A stretch of 64,000 nucleotides of DNA from Notospermus geniculatus (Eukaryota > Nemertea > Pilidiophora > Heteronemertea > Lineidae): positions 300,961 to 364,960 of the forward strand of contig NMRB01000201.1 of assembly GCA_002633025.1 (NCBI GenBank), written 5' to 3'. Positions 45,411 through 56,756 of this stretch are shown piece by piece. Under the pieces are notes generated by a model. The model worked only from the letters and a program-made list of their open reading frames with translations. It did not search any database and was not told the DNA's origin. The translations under genes were made by a program, and so were the position numbers. Positions within the stretch are counted from its first letter, which is position 1; the number at the start of each line of letters is the position of its first letter.

Positions 45411-45962
45411 TTCTCCACTATTTCTATTCCTTTTCCCATTGTTTCCACTTCAGTGTCTCCACTATTTCTACTCCTTTTCCCATTGTTTCCACTTCAGTTT
45501 CTCCACTATTTCTACTCCTTTTCCCCGTATTTCCACTTCAGTTTCGCCACTATTTCTATTCCTTTTCCCATTGTTTCCACTTCAGTTTCTCCACTATTTC
45601 TATTCCTTTTCCCCATATTTCCACTTCAGTGTCTCCACTATTTCTACTCCTTTTCCCATTGTTTCCACTTCAGTGTCTCCACTATTTCTACTCCTTTTCC
45701 CATTGTTTCCACTTCAGTGTCTCCACCATTTCTAGTCCTTTTCCCTATTGTTTCCACTTCAGTGTCTCAACTATTTCTACTCCGTTTCCCATTGTTTCCA
45801 CTTCAGTTTCTCCACTATTTCTATTCCTTTTCCCCATTGTTTCCACTTCAGTTTCTCCACTATTTCTACTCTGTTTCCCATTGTTTCCACTTCAGTTTCT
45901 CCACTATTTCTCGTCCTTGTCCCCATTGTTTCCATTTCAGTTACTCCACTATTTCTCCCCCT
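45411..45962 (+). repeat. 44-bp pyrimidine-rich minisatellite built of 3' splice-site-like units
   Basis: About twelve units of 44-45 bp. Each reads roughly CTCCACTATTTCTAYTCC, then TTTTCCCATTGTTTCC, then ACTTCAG, so each unit is a polypyrimidine tract closed by CAG. CAGs lie near 45451, 45495, 45539, 45583, 45627, 45671, 45715, 45760, 45804, 45849, 45893 and 45938. The array ends about 105 bp before the acceptor of the exon at 46067. Its long ORFs on both strands are by-products of the period. Confidence 0.9.
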
Positions 45963-46066
45963 CTTGTTGCAGCTTAGTGCTTTTGTATTCATGCGTTTAC
46001 GAGATGTTTATATAAACCTTTTTTCCCTAGCACACTCTGAATATTTCTATCTCTTGTATTTTGCAG

Positions 46067-46183
46067 GAATATGATAAATATAGCAAATTCGCTCGATTTG
46101 TTGAATTACATCGCGAAAACATTGCGAAAAAGGTCGCCAGAGATTTACATAAACTTCTTCGTCGGAAGATGGACTTCTTAGAG
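46067..46183 (+). CDS. CACNA2D: Next exon of the alpha-2/delta subunit (VWA_N region, continued)
   Basis: A 117-nt, 39-codon exon, phase 0 at both ends, with acceptor TGTATTTTGCAG and donor GTAAGC. The peptide starts EYDKYSKF and includes ENIAKKVARDLHKLLRRK. In alpha-2/delta-1/2 the matching stretch has Y-x-K-Y, then a run of residues, then an (A)-A-R-D-(I/L)-x-K-LL motif leading to a basic patch, so order and spacing agree with the preceding exon. It is the strongest coding signal in the window: no stops, balanced composition and canonical splice sites. The next family exon (an Ala/Glu-rich helix before the VWA domain) was not seen before the window end; it may lie beyond it or inside the gap at 50031-50730. 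A 44-bp array of acceptor-like repeats lies 100-650 bp upstream. Confidence 0.8.
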
Positions 46184-46262
46184 GTAAGCGAATTTTGTAA
46201 AATGTGTCCCGTCACAACAAAATCAGTGCCGCTGAAGTTGGCAGGTCGAGACCAACGATTTT

Positions 46263-46382
46263 GGCCCGTATTCTAGAAGCCTCCTTTAAAGTCTAAGGTC
46301 CACTTAAGCTTTTGTATTCTGCCCTGCAAACAATAGCTAAAGATAAACCTTAGAGTTAAGGAAGCTTCTAGAATACGGCCCT
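46263..46382. mobile_element. Palindromic GGGCC-end element with conserved loop
   Basis: Arms GGCCCGTATTCTAGAAGC and its near-complement fold over about 120 bp. The arms differ from those of 60298-60439, but the loop (CTTTTGTATTCT, CCCTGCAAACAATAG) is nearly the same. It lies 80 bp after the second alpha-2/delta exon. Confidence 0.8.
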
Positions 46383-47999
46383 TTGTCAATTTCAGTAGGC
46401 GTAGGCTTATTGTCTGTCTTTTGCAAAATCTGAGTGATTACATTTCTTCCGTTATCTCCTGGAGTTATTTTGGTTCATCCTGGTTCATATCTTGTGCGAC
46501 TGAAGATGGGTTTTTCTGTGACGGGTCACAAATAGGCTGAAAATCTTGCAAGAAGCCATGCAATAGGTCAGTACATTACAATCTCTGCTTGTGAGCTCGA
46601 TATTTGATACACATTGCCCTGGACTGAATGCTTGACTTGTGAAATGTACACAGCATTTGCTGTACTGATGCTTATGTTAGCTTCCAATTACAACGTTCGC
46701 CTGGCAGTCTTTTCATCAGAAGTACCAAAAATAAACTCTTGTCATCAAAGCCATGATTGCTCTATCCAGTCACCATTATTGTTATACGGAATACATCGCC
46801 CGGATTGACGTCACCACGTCTGCATCATAAGACCCCTCGATAACATGTGCCTGGAAACGCCGATACATGCGTGGTTTTGAAGACACGACCTCATCCTTCA
46901 ATTCTTCATATCGGTTGCGCGCAGCATCAATAACCATCACGGTACCTATACGACTGCGTATCAAAATACCAATAACTAGCTATGACTTTTTGCGTGGAAG
47001 ATTCGTTGAGGACAGCGCGTTACTGATATTGGGATATTGACACTATTGGATCGATTCAACCAATGAGATGCATTGTCAATGAGTTAGAGTGGTAAAACTA
47101 CGGCTTGCCTGATACAGTTTAGAAGATATCTTCAAGCTATGTCAGTATTACAATTCCAGTTCTTCCAATTCCATTAATAGAGTATTGTTCTGCGATATTG
47201 TTGTCTTAACCCTTTCCCTGACTCTGACATTGTGTAGATTGGCACTGGCCGGGCTGGGGTTTCGTTAGCGGTCATGCAGCGGCCATTCTAGGGTTTTAGT
47301 TGATAGTAAACATTGGATGTATGAATTTTGAGATATTTGCTGAAAACCTCTTGGGTTCACAAACACATGTAACAAAGAGTTTCATCAGGCCAAAAGGGTA
47401 AAACAGGTTTTAGGTAGTGTTCAATCCTTTTGTACCTAATGCACCTTGGCAATAAAAAGGGTTAAAACCTGCTCCTGTTTTTGCACAAAGAGAAAGATGA
47501 CACCGGCTCGCCCATCCTAAAAGGTTTCTTGGGGTTAACAGTCTGAATTCCTCATAGCTTTCACATCGAAAAAGACTGGTTTGTTTTAATGGGTCTGTCT
47601 CTAATGGTGACTGGCCTCAGGGCTCTAATTTCGTTTTCTAATGGTTATACGCACTCTACGTGGTTTGGGGTCTCCTTAAGACCACTAATAATTTGGATTT
47701 TGATTCAAATGGGGCAAGATTTGACAACTTGAAGTGGTAGATTTGGAGGTAATGTGGTTAGTATGATAACTTGAATGGTTTGGGGAGATTAGTTGTAATA
47801 TTAATGATATTAGCCTTGGAAAGTATGATTTGAAGAATAAAGTTTGAGAGGAAGGGAATTTCCAGAAGAATCAGAGAAGAATTTGCTTGTCGTAGTGTAG
47901 AAGTACTAGTAGACATGCCGTAATTGAGTAGGCCTATCACAATGTTACTGATGATTTGTGGAATTGGGAGCTCTCAGTGCCAGTGTCAGCATTTTAGCT
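46383..47999. other. Sequence after the second exon, nothing recognised
   Basis: Presumably the next intron. A 60-codon minus-strand ORF (46782-46964) has mixed composition but no splice support. Confidence 0.5.
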
Positions 48000-48172
48000 T
48001 AGAAAACATCAGGGGAATCTCCTACCCCTGGTCATACCTGCCTGGAGAAGACCGGCACTGTCAAAGAGAGCCACGCCCTCTGTTACATGAAGAATGGGGT
48101 TGACAGAGGTTGAACTGGAACCTCATACGTAACAGGTGCGGACCTTTCCACTCTACCTTTCTTACAGCCCAC
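48000..48172 (-). mobile_element. tRNA-derived SINE head, related to 29640-29795
   Basis: Minus strand: GGTAGAGTGGAAAGGTCC (A box) and GGTTCCAGTTCAACC (B box), then GGCTCTCTTTGACAGTGCC and TCTCCAGGCAGG. Confidence 0.7.
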
Positions 48173-48850
48173 TGATGAATCGTTCTTGACCGTGGCCACC
48201 TCTGCCTTCATATCGTAAGGAAAGTATATGTCCACTTAACATCCAGGATCGGAGCACGGTCAACTAGAATATCAATCTTTCTCTTCACCTTTGTGTAGAG
48301 CAGGTCAAAAGATTGACCATCTCCCCCTGATCTGTAGTGGTGGAGCGTACCTCCTTTCACCGTGTTCACCATAAGATGGCAGATCTGATGTCATTGGTTT
48401 TGAAAGACAGACACTTGCTCGACCATTTTGTCTGTTCTTGGAAATCTTGTTGTTCATCCCTCTCCAAGTCCAATCGATTTTAGCAGCTGGTCACATTGCC
48501 AGGAAATTGATATTTTAAAGTCGCGGCGTTTAGCGACTGGTCTTTGTGTCTGGATATTGATATGTTAGAGTCGCAGTGTTTTGCGGTGTCAGCGATACCC
48601 TTGTATTTGAACTTGGGTCGATTTGTCGATGCATCGTATTGCCTCAGGATGAGGTGTATTGAAGAAAGCATTGATTGACATGTGACGATGGCTGACAATC
48701 CAATCATGCAGTGTTTGGGAGATTGCGTACAATCGCTAAAGCTGTACTTGCAGATAAGGAGGTCGCATGAGATCAGGCAGGCAGGCTCAGCCAACTGGAA
48801 TGAAGTCTATAAAAGGGAGGTGCTAACACCTACGCCATCATCGTCTCAAA

Positions 48851-48926
48851 ACAGGGTCATTCAGATGCATCTCCTACGTCACACCTCTAAGGGAGGCCAT
48901 AGCCAAGTGAAATGACCTGATCTCAG
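48851..48926 (+). repeat. Dispersed repeat, copy 2
   Basis: CAGGGTCATTCAGATGC, ATCTCCTACGTCACACC and CCAAGTGAAATGACC match 984-1066. Confidence 0.6.
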
Positions 48927-49198
48927 GATGCTACGACGTACGCGAGGACACAACAAGTGATTTTTTTGCCCACTAGGCCACGATTACCACCACTGGTCAC
49001 CTCCTCTGCTTTGGTGACCACCAAAAACTGCTGTTTTCCCTAGGTAATCAAAATCACCTGTTCTGTCCTCATGCAGCAGGCATCGAAGTCTAGGCCTACC
49101 AATGACATGCAAATTTTCACCAACAGCCAGTGGTATTACTTCCTGCCTGTTTGCCAACAGATAATCATTTGCTGTATTTATTGGTCAGCTGTGACACC

Positions 49199-50030
49199 TG
49201 TGTTGGTTCCTCCTTGATTGTAGGCCTGATCCAATATTGCAGGTATCTGTGCTTCATGTCAACCTTTCTGTGCCAGGAGCTTTTTTGCATGGGTTTGCTA
49301 GAATGCCAAGTCCCAAAAAAGCAGTGCAGATTGTCATGCAGTTTCAGTTGAAAACCTCACATTTGCGTGAAAATCGACCATACCAGGATTCGGCACAGAA
49401 GTAGTTTCAAGACATGACCTTGAGGAGGTCATTTGCAGTCCTTGTCTGTCTCTAAGTTCTACTCTGTCAAATCCATGGACTTTCCAGCCACTTGTCCATA
49501 GTTGCAATCCAGTGCACCTTTGCTCAAGGTACCCTTGAGATTTTCTCCCCTTAGTAATTATGAACTAAGAATGAATACCAAGAGACAACTCAACAGCAGC
49601 TGTATTCATGAAAGTACTTGACACTGGGATGCTTTGGTGAAATACAGGATTGAGATGGCCATGACTCTTGAAGGATTATCTGTGGTGATTGGTGCGGGCA
49701 TTACGAAGTGATGTCACCCTTGGAAACTGAATAATAAGAACGATGCTTGACATAGAAACAAGAATTTAATACAAGGGATGGTGTTCTGTAGTGGTGGTTA
49801 ACAAAAGGAATGTACAAGGATGTGAATAAATTGGTGTCCGACCCTGTTGACTTGTTGTGAAGGGTACAGGAAAGGTTACTCAGAAAAGCTGGAATGAAAT
49901 GAAGTGAAAGGAAGTTTGGGACAGTGGACAGTGAGGGCTGCACACATGTAGAACAAGATGAAGAGGGGGATGGATGCAAAACCGTGCCATCTCAAAATTT
50001 ATTCCACGATTTGTCATCTTAGCAATTGGC
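49199..50030. repeat. Allele-like duplicate 5, copy A (pairs with 50731-51575)
   Basis: CTGTGTTGGTTCCTCC to CTTAGCAATTGGC, repeated after the 700-N gap with small indels and substitutions. No known element was recognised in it. Confidence 0.9.
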
Positions 50031-50730
50031 NNNNNNNNNNNNNNNNNNNNNNNNNNNNNNNNNNNNNNNNNNNNNNNNNNNNNNNNNNNNNNNNNNNNNN
50101 NNNNNNNNNNNNNNNNNNNNNNNNNNNNNNNNNNNNNNNNNNNNNNNNNNNNNNNNNNNNNNNNNNNNNNNNNNNNNNNNNNNNNNNNNNNNNNNNNNNN
50201 NNNNNNNNNNNNNNNNNNNNNNNNNNNNNNNNNNNNNNNNNNNNNNNNNNNNNNNNNNNNNNNNNNNNNNNNNNNNNNNNNNNNNNNNNNNNNNNNNNNN
50301 NNNNNNNNNNNNNNNNNNNNNNNNNNNNNNNNNNNNNNNNNNNNNNNNNNNNNNNNNNNNNNNNNNNNNNNNNNNNNNNNNNNNNNNNNNNNNNNNNNNN
50401 NNNNNNNNNNNNNNNNNNNNNNNNNNNNNNNNNNNNNNNNNNNNNNNNNNNNNNNNNNNNNNNNNNNNNNNNNNNNNNNNNNNNNNNNNNNNNNNNNNNN
50501 NNNNNNNNNNNNNNNNNNNNNNNNNNNNNNNNNNNNNNNNNNNNNNNNNNNNNNNNNNNNNNNNNNNNNNNNNNNNNNNNNNNNNNNNNNNNNNNNNNNN
50601 NNNNNNNNNNNNNNNNNNNNNNNNNNNNNNNNNNNNNNNNNNNNNNNNNNNNNNNNNNNNNNNNNNNNNNNNNNNNNNNNNNNNNNNNNNNNNNNNNNNN
50701 NNNNNNNNNNNNNNNNNNNNNNNNNNNNNN
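50031..50730. other. Assembly gap (700 N)
   Basis: Run of N bounded on both sides by copies of the same segment. It could hide a small exon. Confidence 1.
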
Positions 50731-51575
50731 CTGTGTTGGTTCCTCCTTGATTGTAGGCCTGATCCAATATTGCAGCAGGTATCTGTGCTTCATGTCAACC
50801 TTTTTGTGCCAAGAGCTTTTTTGCATGGGTTTGCTAGAATGCCAAGTCCCAAAAAAGAAAGCAGTGCAGATTGTCATGCAGTTTCAGTTGAAAACACCCT
50901 CATGACCTCACATTTGCGTGGAAATCGACCATACCGGGATTCGGCACTGAAGTGGTTTCAAGACATGACCTTGAGGAGGTCATTTGCAGTCCTTGTCTCT
51001 CTCTAAGTTCTACTCTGTCAAATCCATGGACTTTCCAACCACTTGTCCATAGTTGCAATCCAGTGCACCTTTGCTCAAGGTACCCTTGAGATTTTCTCCC
51101 CTTAGTAATTATGAACTAAGAATGAATACCAAGAGACAACTCAACAGCAGCTGTATTCATGAAAGTACTTGACACTGGGATGCTTCAGTGAAATACAGGG
51201 TTGAGATGGCCATGACTCTTGAAGGATTTTCTGTGGTGATTGGTGCGGGCATTACAAAGTGATGTCACCCTTGGAAACTGAATAATAAGAACGATGCTTG
51301 ACATAGAAACAAGAATTTAATGAAAGGGATGGTGTTCTGTAGTGGTGTTTAACAAAAGGAATGTACAAGGCTGTGAATAAATTGGTGTCCGACCCTGTTG
51401 ACTGTTGGGTACAGGAAAGGTTACTCAGAAAAGCTGGAATGAAATGAAGTGAAAGGAAGTTTGGGACAGTGGACAGTGAGGGCTGCACACATGTAGAACA
51501 AGATGAAGAGGGGGATGGATGCAAAACCGTGCCATCTCAAAATTTATTCCACGATTTGTCATCTTAGCAATTGGC
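50731..51575. repeat. Allele-like duplicate 5, copy B
   Basis: Second copy of 49199-50030, beginning at the first base after the N gap and running on into unique sequence. Confidence 0.9.
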
Positions 51576-51603
51576 CTACAATCATTATTGTGGGAGATTT
51601 AGG

Positions 51604-51695
51604 ACATGTTAGGCCCTCTATGGAAGGTCAATACCTGCCTTGCACACAGGAGCTCCGGGTTGGATTCCCGGTGCGGTCTGCAACATTACGAGGCG
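51604..51695 (+). mobile_element. tRNA-like SINE head fragment
   Basis: B box GGGTTGGATTCCCGG and a degenerate A box region before it. The body is unrecognised and runs into a G-rich tract at 51714. Confidence 0.5.
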
Positions 51696-51948
51696 AAATG
51701 TCTCTTTTTTGGGGTGGGGGTGGGGTGGAATTATCTGCACTAAGAAACTGCAGCGTTCTCTGCATGCATTTAATCGTACATGCGTAGGTACGATTACTTT
51801 TCATCGAAGGTGTCTTTGTAGAAATGTATTCCTCATGCTAGCATGCTAGCGTGCGGTACTCTAGCAACAAAGTCTCAAGTCAAAGCTGAATGCTAATGCA
51901 TGTTATTGATTAACCTGCTAATGAAACTTAGGGTTTGTATAACAAACG

Positions 51949-52290
51949 GTACATTCTTTCAGATTTTCAATTTTGTTCGTTGTCATTAACAACAAACGAG
52001 CTCAATCAATCAATTTGAATGAGGTCATTTTATGCCGTGAATTTCATTCTCGTGAATTGCGTGTCTTTCTAATCGATTTCTTGGCTCTGCATTTGCAGTA
52101 GTTGCACAACGTGGGCTCGGCGAATCAGGCTAGTTTTTGCTTGCTGCTTTGGAGAGATGTTGCCAAGCATAAGCGCTGGACGTCTTCTGTTGGGACAAGA
52201 CTTGTCGGACAAGAAGTGTACTAGTCATACCCGGGTTCTCCACCATTTGTAACAAGACAAAGTCAAGCGGCTGTTGGAATAGCGATTGCT
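51949..52290. repeat. Allele-like duplicate 6, copy A (pairs with 52673-53019)
   Basis: GTACATTCTTTCAGATTTTC to GGAATAGCGATTGC, repeated directly after the N at 52672. Copy A lacks a few bases near 52219 that copy B has. The copies diverge exactly where a SINE starts after copy B. Confidence 0.85.
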
Positions 52291-52672
52291 GCCGTAAAAA
52301 TCTATTGGATACCATTTAGGTTAACGGTTCCATAGCTTCTTATGGAAAGGCAATAGTATTGTTCAAGACTGCTAATGTAGTACTGCAAGCTATTGACAAG
52401 AAACTCTCATTGTCAAGAGGTGGTGGCTGTGCACAGCAGTACCATACTACCGTTTTCAGTGGCTTTGAACAGACCTGTCTGAGTCCCCATCTGGCAAATT
52501 TTATTTTTATTCATCCTCCAACATAGTCTGCAAGGAATTGAAACCTATTCCCCGACAAAAAAAATAAAAATTGTTCTTCCTGCAATTTTTATTTTTATTT
52601 TTATTCCATCCTCCGACATTTCCTGAACAAGAAAAAAATCCGTAATCCTAAAAATAAAAAAAGTCTGGCCTN

Positions 52673-53019
52673 GTACATTCTTTCAGATTTTCAATTTTGT
52701 TCGTTGTCATTAACAACAAACGAGCTCAATCAATCAATTTGAATGAGGTCATTTTATGCCGTGAATTTCATTCTCGTGAATTGCGTGTCTTTCTAATCGA
52801 TTTCTTGGCTCTGCATTTGCAGTAGTTGCACAACGTGGGCTCGGCGAATCAGGGTAGTTTTTGCTTGCTGCTTTGGAGAGATGTTGCCAAGCATAAGCGC
52901 TGGACGTCTTCTGTTGGGACAAGACTTGTCGGACAAGAAGTGTTCGAATACTCGTCATACCCGGGTTCTCCACCATTTGTAACAAAACAAAGTCAAGCGG
53001 CTGTTGGAATAGCGATTGC
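52673..53019. repeat. Allele-like duplicate 6, copy B
   Basis: Second copy of 51949-52290, followed at 53020 by a SINE with a tRNA-like head. Confidence 0.85.
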
Positions 53020-53232
53020 GGGCTTAACCCGCTGGCCATGGATGATTTCATTTATGGCCCAGTGGTTGACGCGTTGGCCTCGGCGTTATAGGTAAAGCAA
53101 CGTAAAGCGTGATCACTACGATGTGGATGGATGACCCGCGTTTGTAACAATACACTGCTCTTCCCCAGAAGCAATAATGTGAAGTGCTTTGACTGAGACT
53201 GTTTTACTCTGGAAAACGCAGTACACAGAAGC
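53020..53232 (+). mobile_element. tRNA-derived SINE, GGCCCAGTGGTTGACGCG type, with tail
   Basis: A box TGGCCCAGTGGTTGACGCG, then GGATGACCCGCGTTTG, then AATGTGAAGTGCTTTGACTG and TGTTTTACTCTGG. It begins exactly where the two copies of duplicate 6 diverge, so it may be polymorphic. Confidence 0.75.
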
Positions 53233-54466
53233 TTCACACATAATAGACAACCTGGCCCAGTTGTTGTCTTGATAAATCTATAAAATCTGTAATACCAGCT
53301 GTTAAAAATGTCGATATAAAACTTTACATTGTAATCTGAACAGCCCTTATGGTGTACTGTAGACTTGCAAGCTATCGAACGTCATTGAAAAAAATGGCTG
53401 TAATAGTTCGCCAAGTGATTAATCTAACTTGTTGACAGCAGATATAGAATTTTTTTACCCTCTGTATTGATGCCCGATCAGGTCATTGTTAAGATCATGA
53501 CTAATCGCATGTTTATCAGCTTCGATCGCCACCGATGCTCGCCAACCGAGCGACTGTCAGCAACAGCTGTTCAAGTTACCGCTGTTTCGATTCAATGACC
53601 TCTTCAGGTCGACAATCAATGCTAAGGCTGCTGTTGTGGTGGATGAAACCGTTACTTGTCACTGTCACATCGATAATTCTAGAAGTTGAACGATTGTACG
53701 GCAGATTTATTGGAGTCTGCAGAAGTCGTGACTGTTGCAAACGAATGCCTGGAGGGACTTCACAGCGGGATTGTGTTCCTGTATCGGATTCATGCTCAGT
53801 GACTTCTTATAGCTCTCCATGCCAATATCCGCCATACATCAGTTCATCCTTCCGTTAACTCCTTTATGGCTGAGCAGACAAAAACTTCTGCAGTAATATC
53901 AGAAATTTTTCACACAGGCTGTACGCTCAACTTTTCAGTGTAGTCAGCCTGCACGCTCAGTATTGCTCAGTCAAGTTAGTGGAGTTGAAGGCCATTGGTC
54001 TGAGAATAAATAGGCTACTACTTGGTTGACGAAGGCCTGTTTCTCCAAAGTCTTAGTTGAGTTGGTGGCCAATGTCTGAGCATAAAAAAGCTACTATTTG
54101 GTTGGCTAAGGCCTACATCTCCGAACTGTATTTCCATTTATCTTAATCTGATAAAGAATCTACATCTACATTATGGTTTACCAGCCATATCAAGCTATTA
54201 CCAGCTAGTCATTCTGGTGGTTTTTGCTCGAGTGTTGGCTGAAGCCAAAAGGATTTCCTTGTCAGAATCCACCGGATGCAAGACTTCAGCTGAAGTGATG
54301 GGTCATTGCGCTTGTCCTGCTCATTCTGCATTGATCCAATGCTTTATAGCTTGCGGGAGATCTTCATTTCAAGGAAGTGATGTTTTATACCATTGACCAG
54401 CCTTGTTTTTCCTGATGCCAAGAAATTCAGTTTGAAATGACAAAGAAAGTTGTAACTGTGGAGCTC
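53233..54466. other. Noncoding sequence, nothing recognised
   Basis: Contains a 107-codon plus-strand ORF (53535-53858), Ser/Cys-rich, with no family pattern or splice borders, and a loose repeat of GTTGGCTAAGGCCTACATCTC-type text near 54020-54120. Confidence 0.45.
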
Positions 54467-55045
54467 TGATGAAAAACGTACTGAAGAATATGTATGTATA
54501 ATACAGCGCTGTGATGAATACATACAAAACTGCAGAGCTATGATGAATTCATACAAAACTGCAGCTTTATGATGAATACATACAAAACTGCAAAGCTATG
54601 ATGAATTCATACAAAACTGCAGCTTTATGATGAATACATACAAAACTGCAAAGCTATGATGAATTCATACAAAACTGCAGCTCTCTGATGAATAATACTA
54701 CAAAACTGCAGAGCTATGATGAATGCATACAAAACTGCAGAGCTAATGATGAATTCATACAAAACTGCAGAGCTATGATGAATTCATACAAAACTGCAGA
54801 TCTATGATGAATATGTACAAAACTGCAGAGCTATGATGAATTCATACAAAACTGCAGATCTATGATGAATACATTCAAAACTGCAGATCTGTGATGAATG
54901 CATACAAAACTGTAGATCTATAATGAATACATACAAAACTGCAGAGCTGTGATGAATATACATACAAAACTGCAGAACTTCAATGATTATATTGGCCTAT
55001 GGTACAGAAGTGCGATGAATACATACGAAACTACAGAGCTATGTT
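54467..55045 (+). repeat. 29-bp minisatellite (AGCTATGATGAATTCATACA + AAACTGCAG)
   Basis: About 18 units. Each includes GAATTC or GAATAC and ends CTGCAG. Units drift toward the right end. Confidence 0.95.
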
Positions 55046-55627
55046 GAATGATACTCTTTATTACTTCTTCTTCCTCGACATCATTCGAAGAAGACCGGAG
55101 AAGATGACAGATGATTAGATCCATTTATCGCATCCTTGGCCGCCCCTGGGGTCGTGGCTGCCTTGAAAAGAACAGGTTAGCGGTTTTGTTAATAATACAT
55201 GAAGAGATGCTGGTGTGAAGGAGAAAAAGTGTTCAATCTCCAAGTCATTTTGCCTGGAGGCAAGCTACAGCAAGGTCAATACTTTTAAGCATGGTCATTA
55301 TTCCTCATATATCTTTTAGAGATAACAGTTAACCCTTTAAGGTTTTTTGGATGCCACTGTTAACGCTATTGTTTCATGCACAATTGCACATCTTCCCAAG
55401 TATGGTTGTTTATGACTAGAAAAAGGGCCACTGCATGTCAAAACACTTTGAAATTTTGGATTGTGGCAATAGTAGTTACTTTATTACAAGAAAGAATTTC
55501 TAGCGATATGTGGATGTGAATTATAAACACCAGAACTGATGGTATCACTGCGGCAGCTGGCGCCAGAAGCGCAATTAGTAAAAAAGTGAAACTCATTATC
55601 TAATGCTGTAACCAATATTTAGAATAC

Positions 55628-55985
55628 TTACTCATAACTGACAAATACAAGGTTTTTGTACTTAGGAAGGACAGAATGGCAAGTTAGTGTTGTGATGACC
55701 GGGTTGGATGACGTAGGAGTACGCTGAGAAAGACTTGGTCGTGTTGTTCGGAAATGCTTACGCGCTCTTACACCAGATGATTGAGGACAAGCATTTCTAT
55801 AAGCTGACCTTAATTGGTGATTAGAGATATAGAGGGACGAACTGACGGAGGTCTCGAAAAATTCTTGGAATGACATCATTAAAAATGAATCGTGCTCTGA
55901 CCATACCTTCTCACACGCAAAAAGCCACAAGTGATCTTCAGATGTAATATCTGGTTCTTCGTAAGTATTCGGGGAAAAACTGTGT
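55628..55985 (-). CDS. Unrecognised minus-strand ORF ending at a consensus splice donor
   Basis: On the minus strand about 115 codons are open, with an acidic start (NTYEEPDITSEDHLW), then FACEKVWSEHDSF, and a Ser/Thr/Pro-rich end. The frame stops in a TAA that forms part of a perfect donor (GA|GTAAGT), as expected where an exon meets its intron. A weak acceptor-like ACACAG or CTTCAG lies at the upstream end. The composition is not low-complexity. No family was recognised, so it may be an exon of an opposite-strand gene or a chance ORF. Confidence 0.25.
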
Positions 55986-56756
55986 ATAAGCTGAAGGTAT
56001 CATTTGAGGAGTTAAAGAAGAACGTACTCCATGACTTCACAGTTCACCTGCTGGCTTCCCAGATTAGCTAATTTCAAAAAAGCACGGCTACGACACGACA
56101 TATTGCAGATTAAATGTATCCATTTGCCAAATTATACCTCAGCAGACGCCTACCCACACTCAGCAGACACACATCGTTTCTTCTTGCCAGCAGATTTCTT
56201 TTAAAATTCTATTTTTGTCCTGTAATATCACTGCGGAAGACAACTAAAATACTGTTCGAGGCGTATGGCTGCCGGTCATTGCCCACACATTCCATTTCAA
56301 AGTAACACCGCGACAAAACTGCCTCGTTGTTCCGCTCCGTCATCACATTCCATTTACGAGAACTGTTTTAATGGAGTGAGGAAGCGGAAAGATGTAAGAC
56401 GTTTTTCATACAGCGGAAGAAGATGACTCCAGTTCCATGCATCCAATATTCTCTTCCCATTCTCTACGAAGAGGCTGTTTTATCTAACGTTATTTACCGC
56501 TGGCATTGTTGTCGAGAAGGAATGTACTTTTTCGTACAGTGGAAAAACTGGCTACTTTGATCCATTGGCACCATCGAACAACAGGTGCAATTCCTATCGA
56601 CTAATTTTTCCCTCCTGAGGAGTTCAAAAAGGATTGCTGATTTATTCTTTTGCAGATGGAACATATTGATACCAAGTTAAACCCTCGCTTTGCAAACACC
56701 TCTGACTGGAGGACACCTCTATTGAAGATATAAGAAATGCTAAGTTGCTCAGTGAC

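Larger units (their letters stand above)
15681..46066 (+). other. Large intron between the two recognised alpha-2/delta exons
   Basis: About 30.4 kb with GTAAGT at its 5' end and TTTTGCAG at its 3' end. It holds most of the SINEs, hairpin elements and minisatellites listed separately. The true length is probably shorter, because three allele-like duplications (17.8-18.7, 20.4-21.7 and 23.4-28.4 kb) inflate it. Confidence 0.65.

Noticed and set aside
45309-46015. Long plus-strand ORFs of 126-222 codons
   Set aside because: Frames of a 44-bp minisatellite; only the exon at 46067 nearby is real.
49958-51006. ORFs of 258-326 codons
   Set aside because: They cross 700 Ns; the apparent length is meaningless.
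56656-56731. Exon after TTCTTTTGCAG
   Set aside because: Good acceptor, but the frame stops after 25 codons without a donor, and the peptide does not resemble alpha-2/delta.
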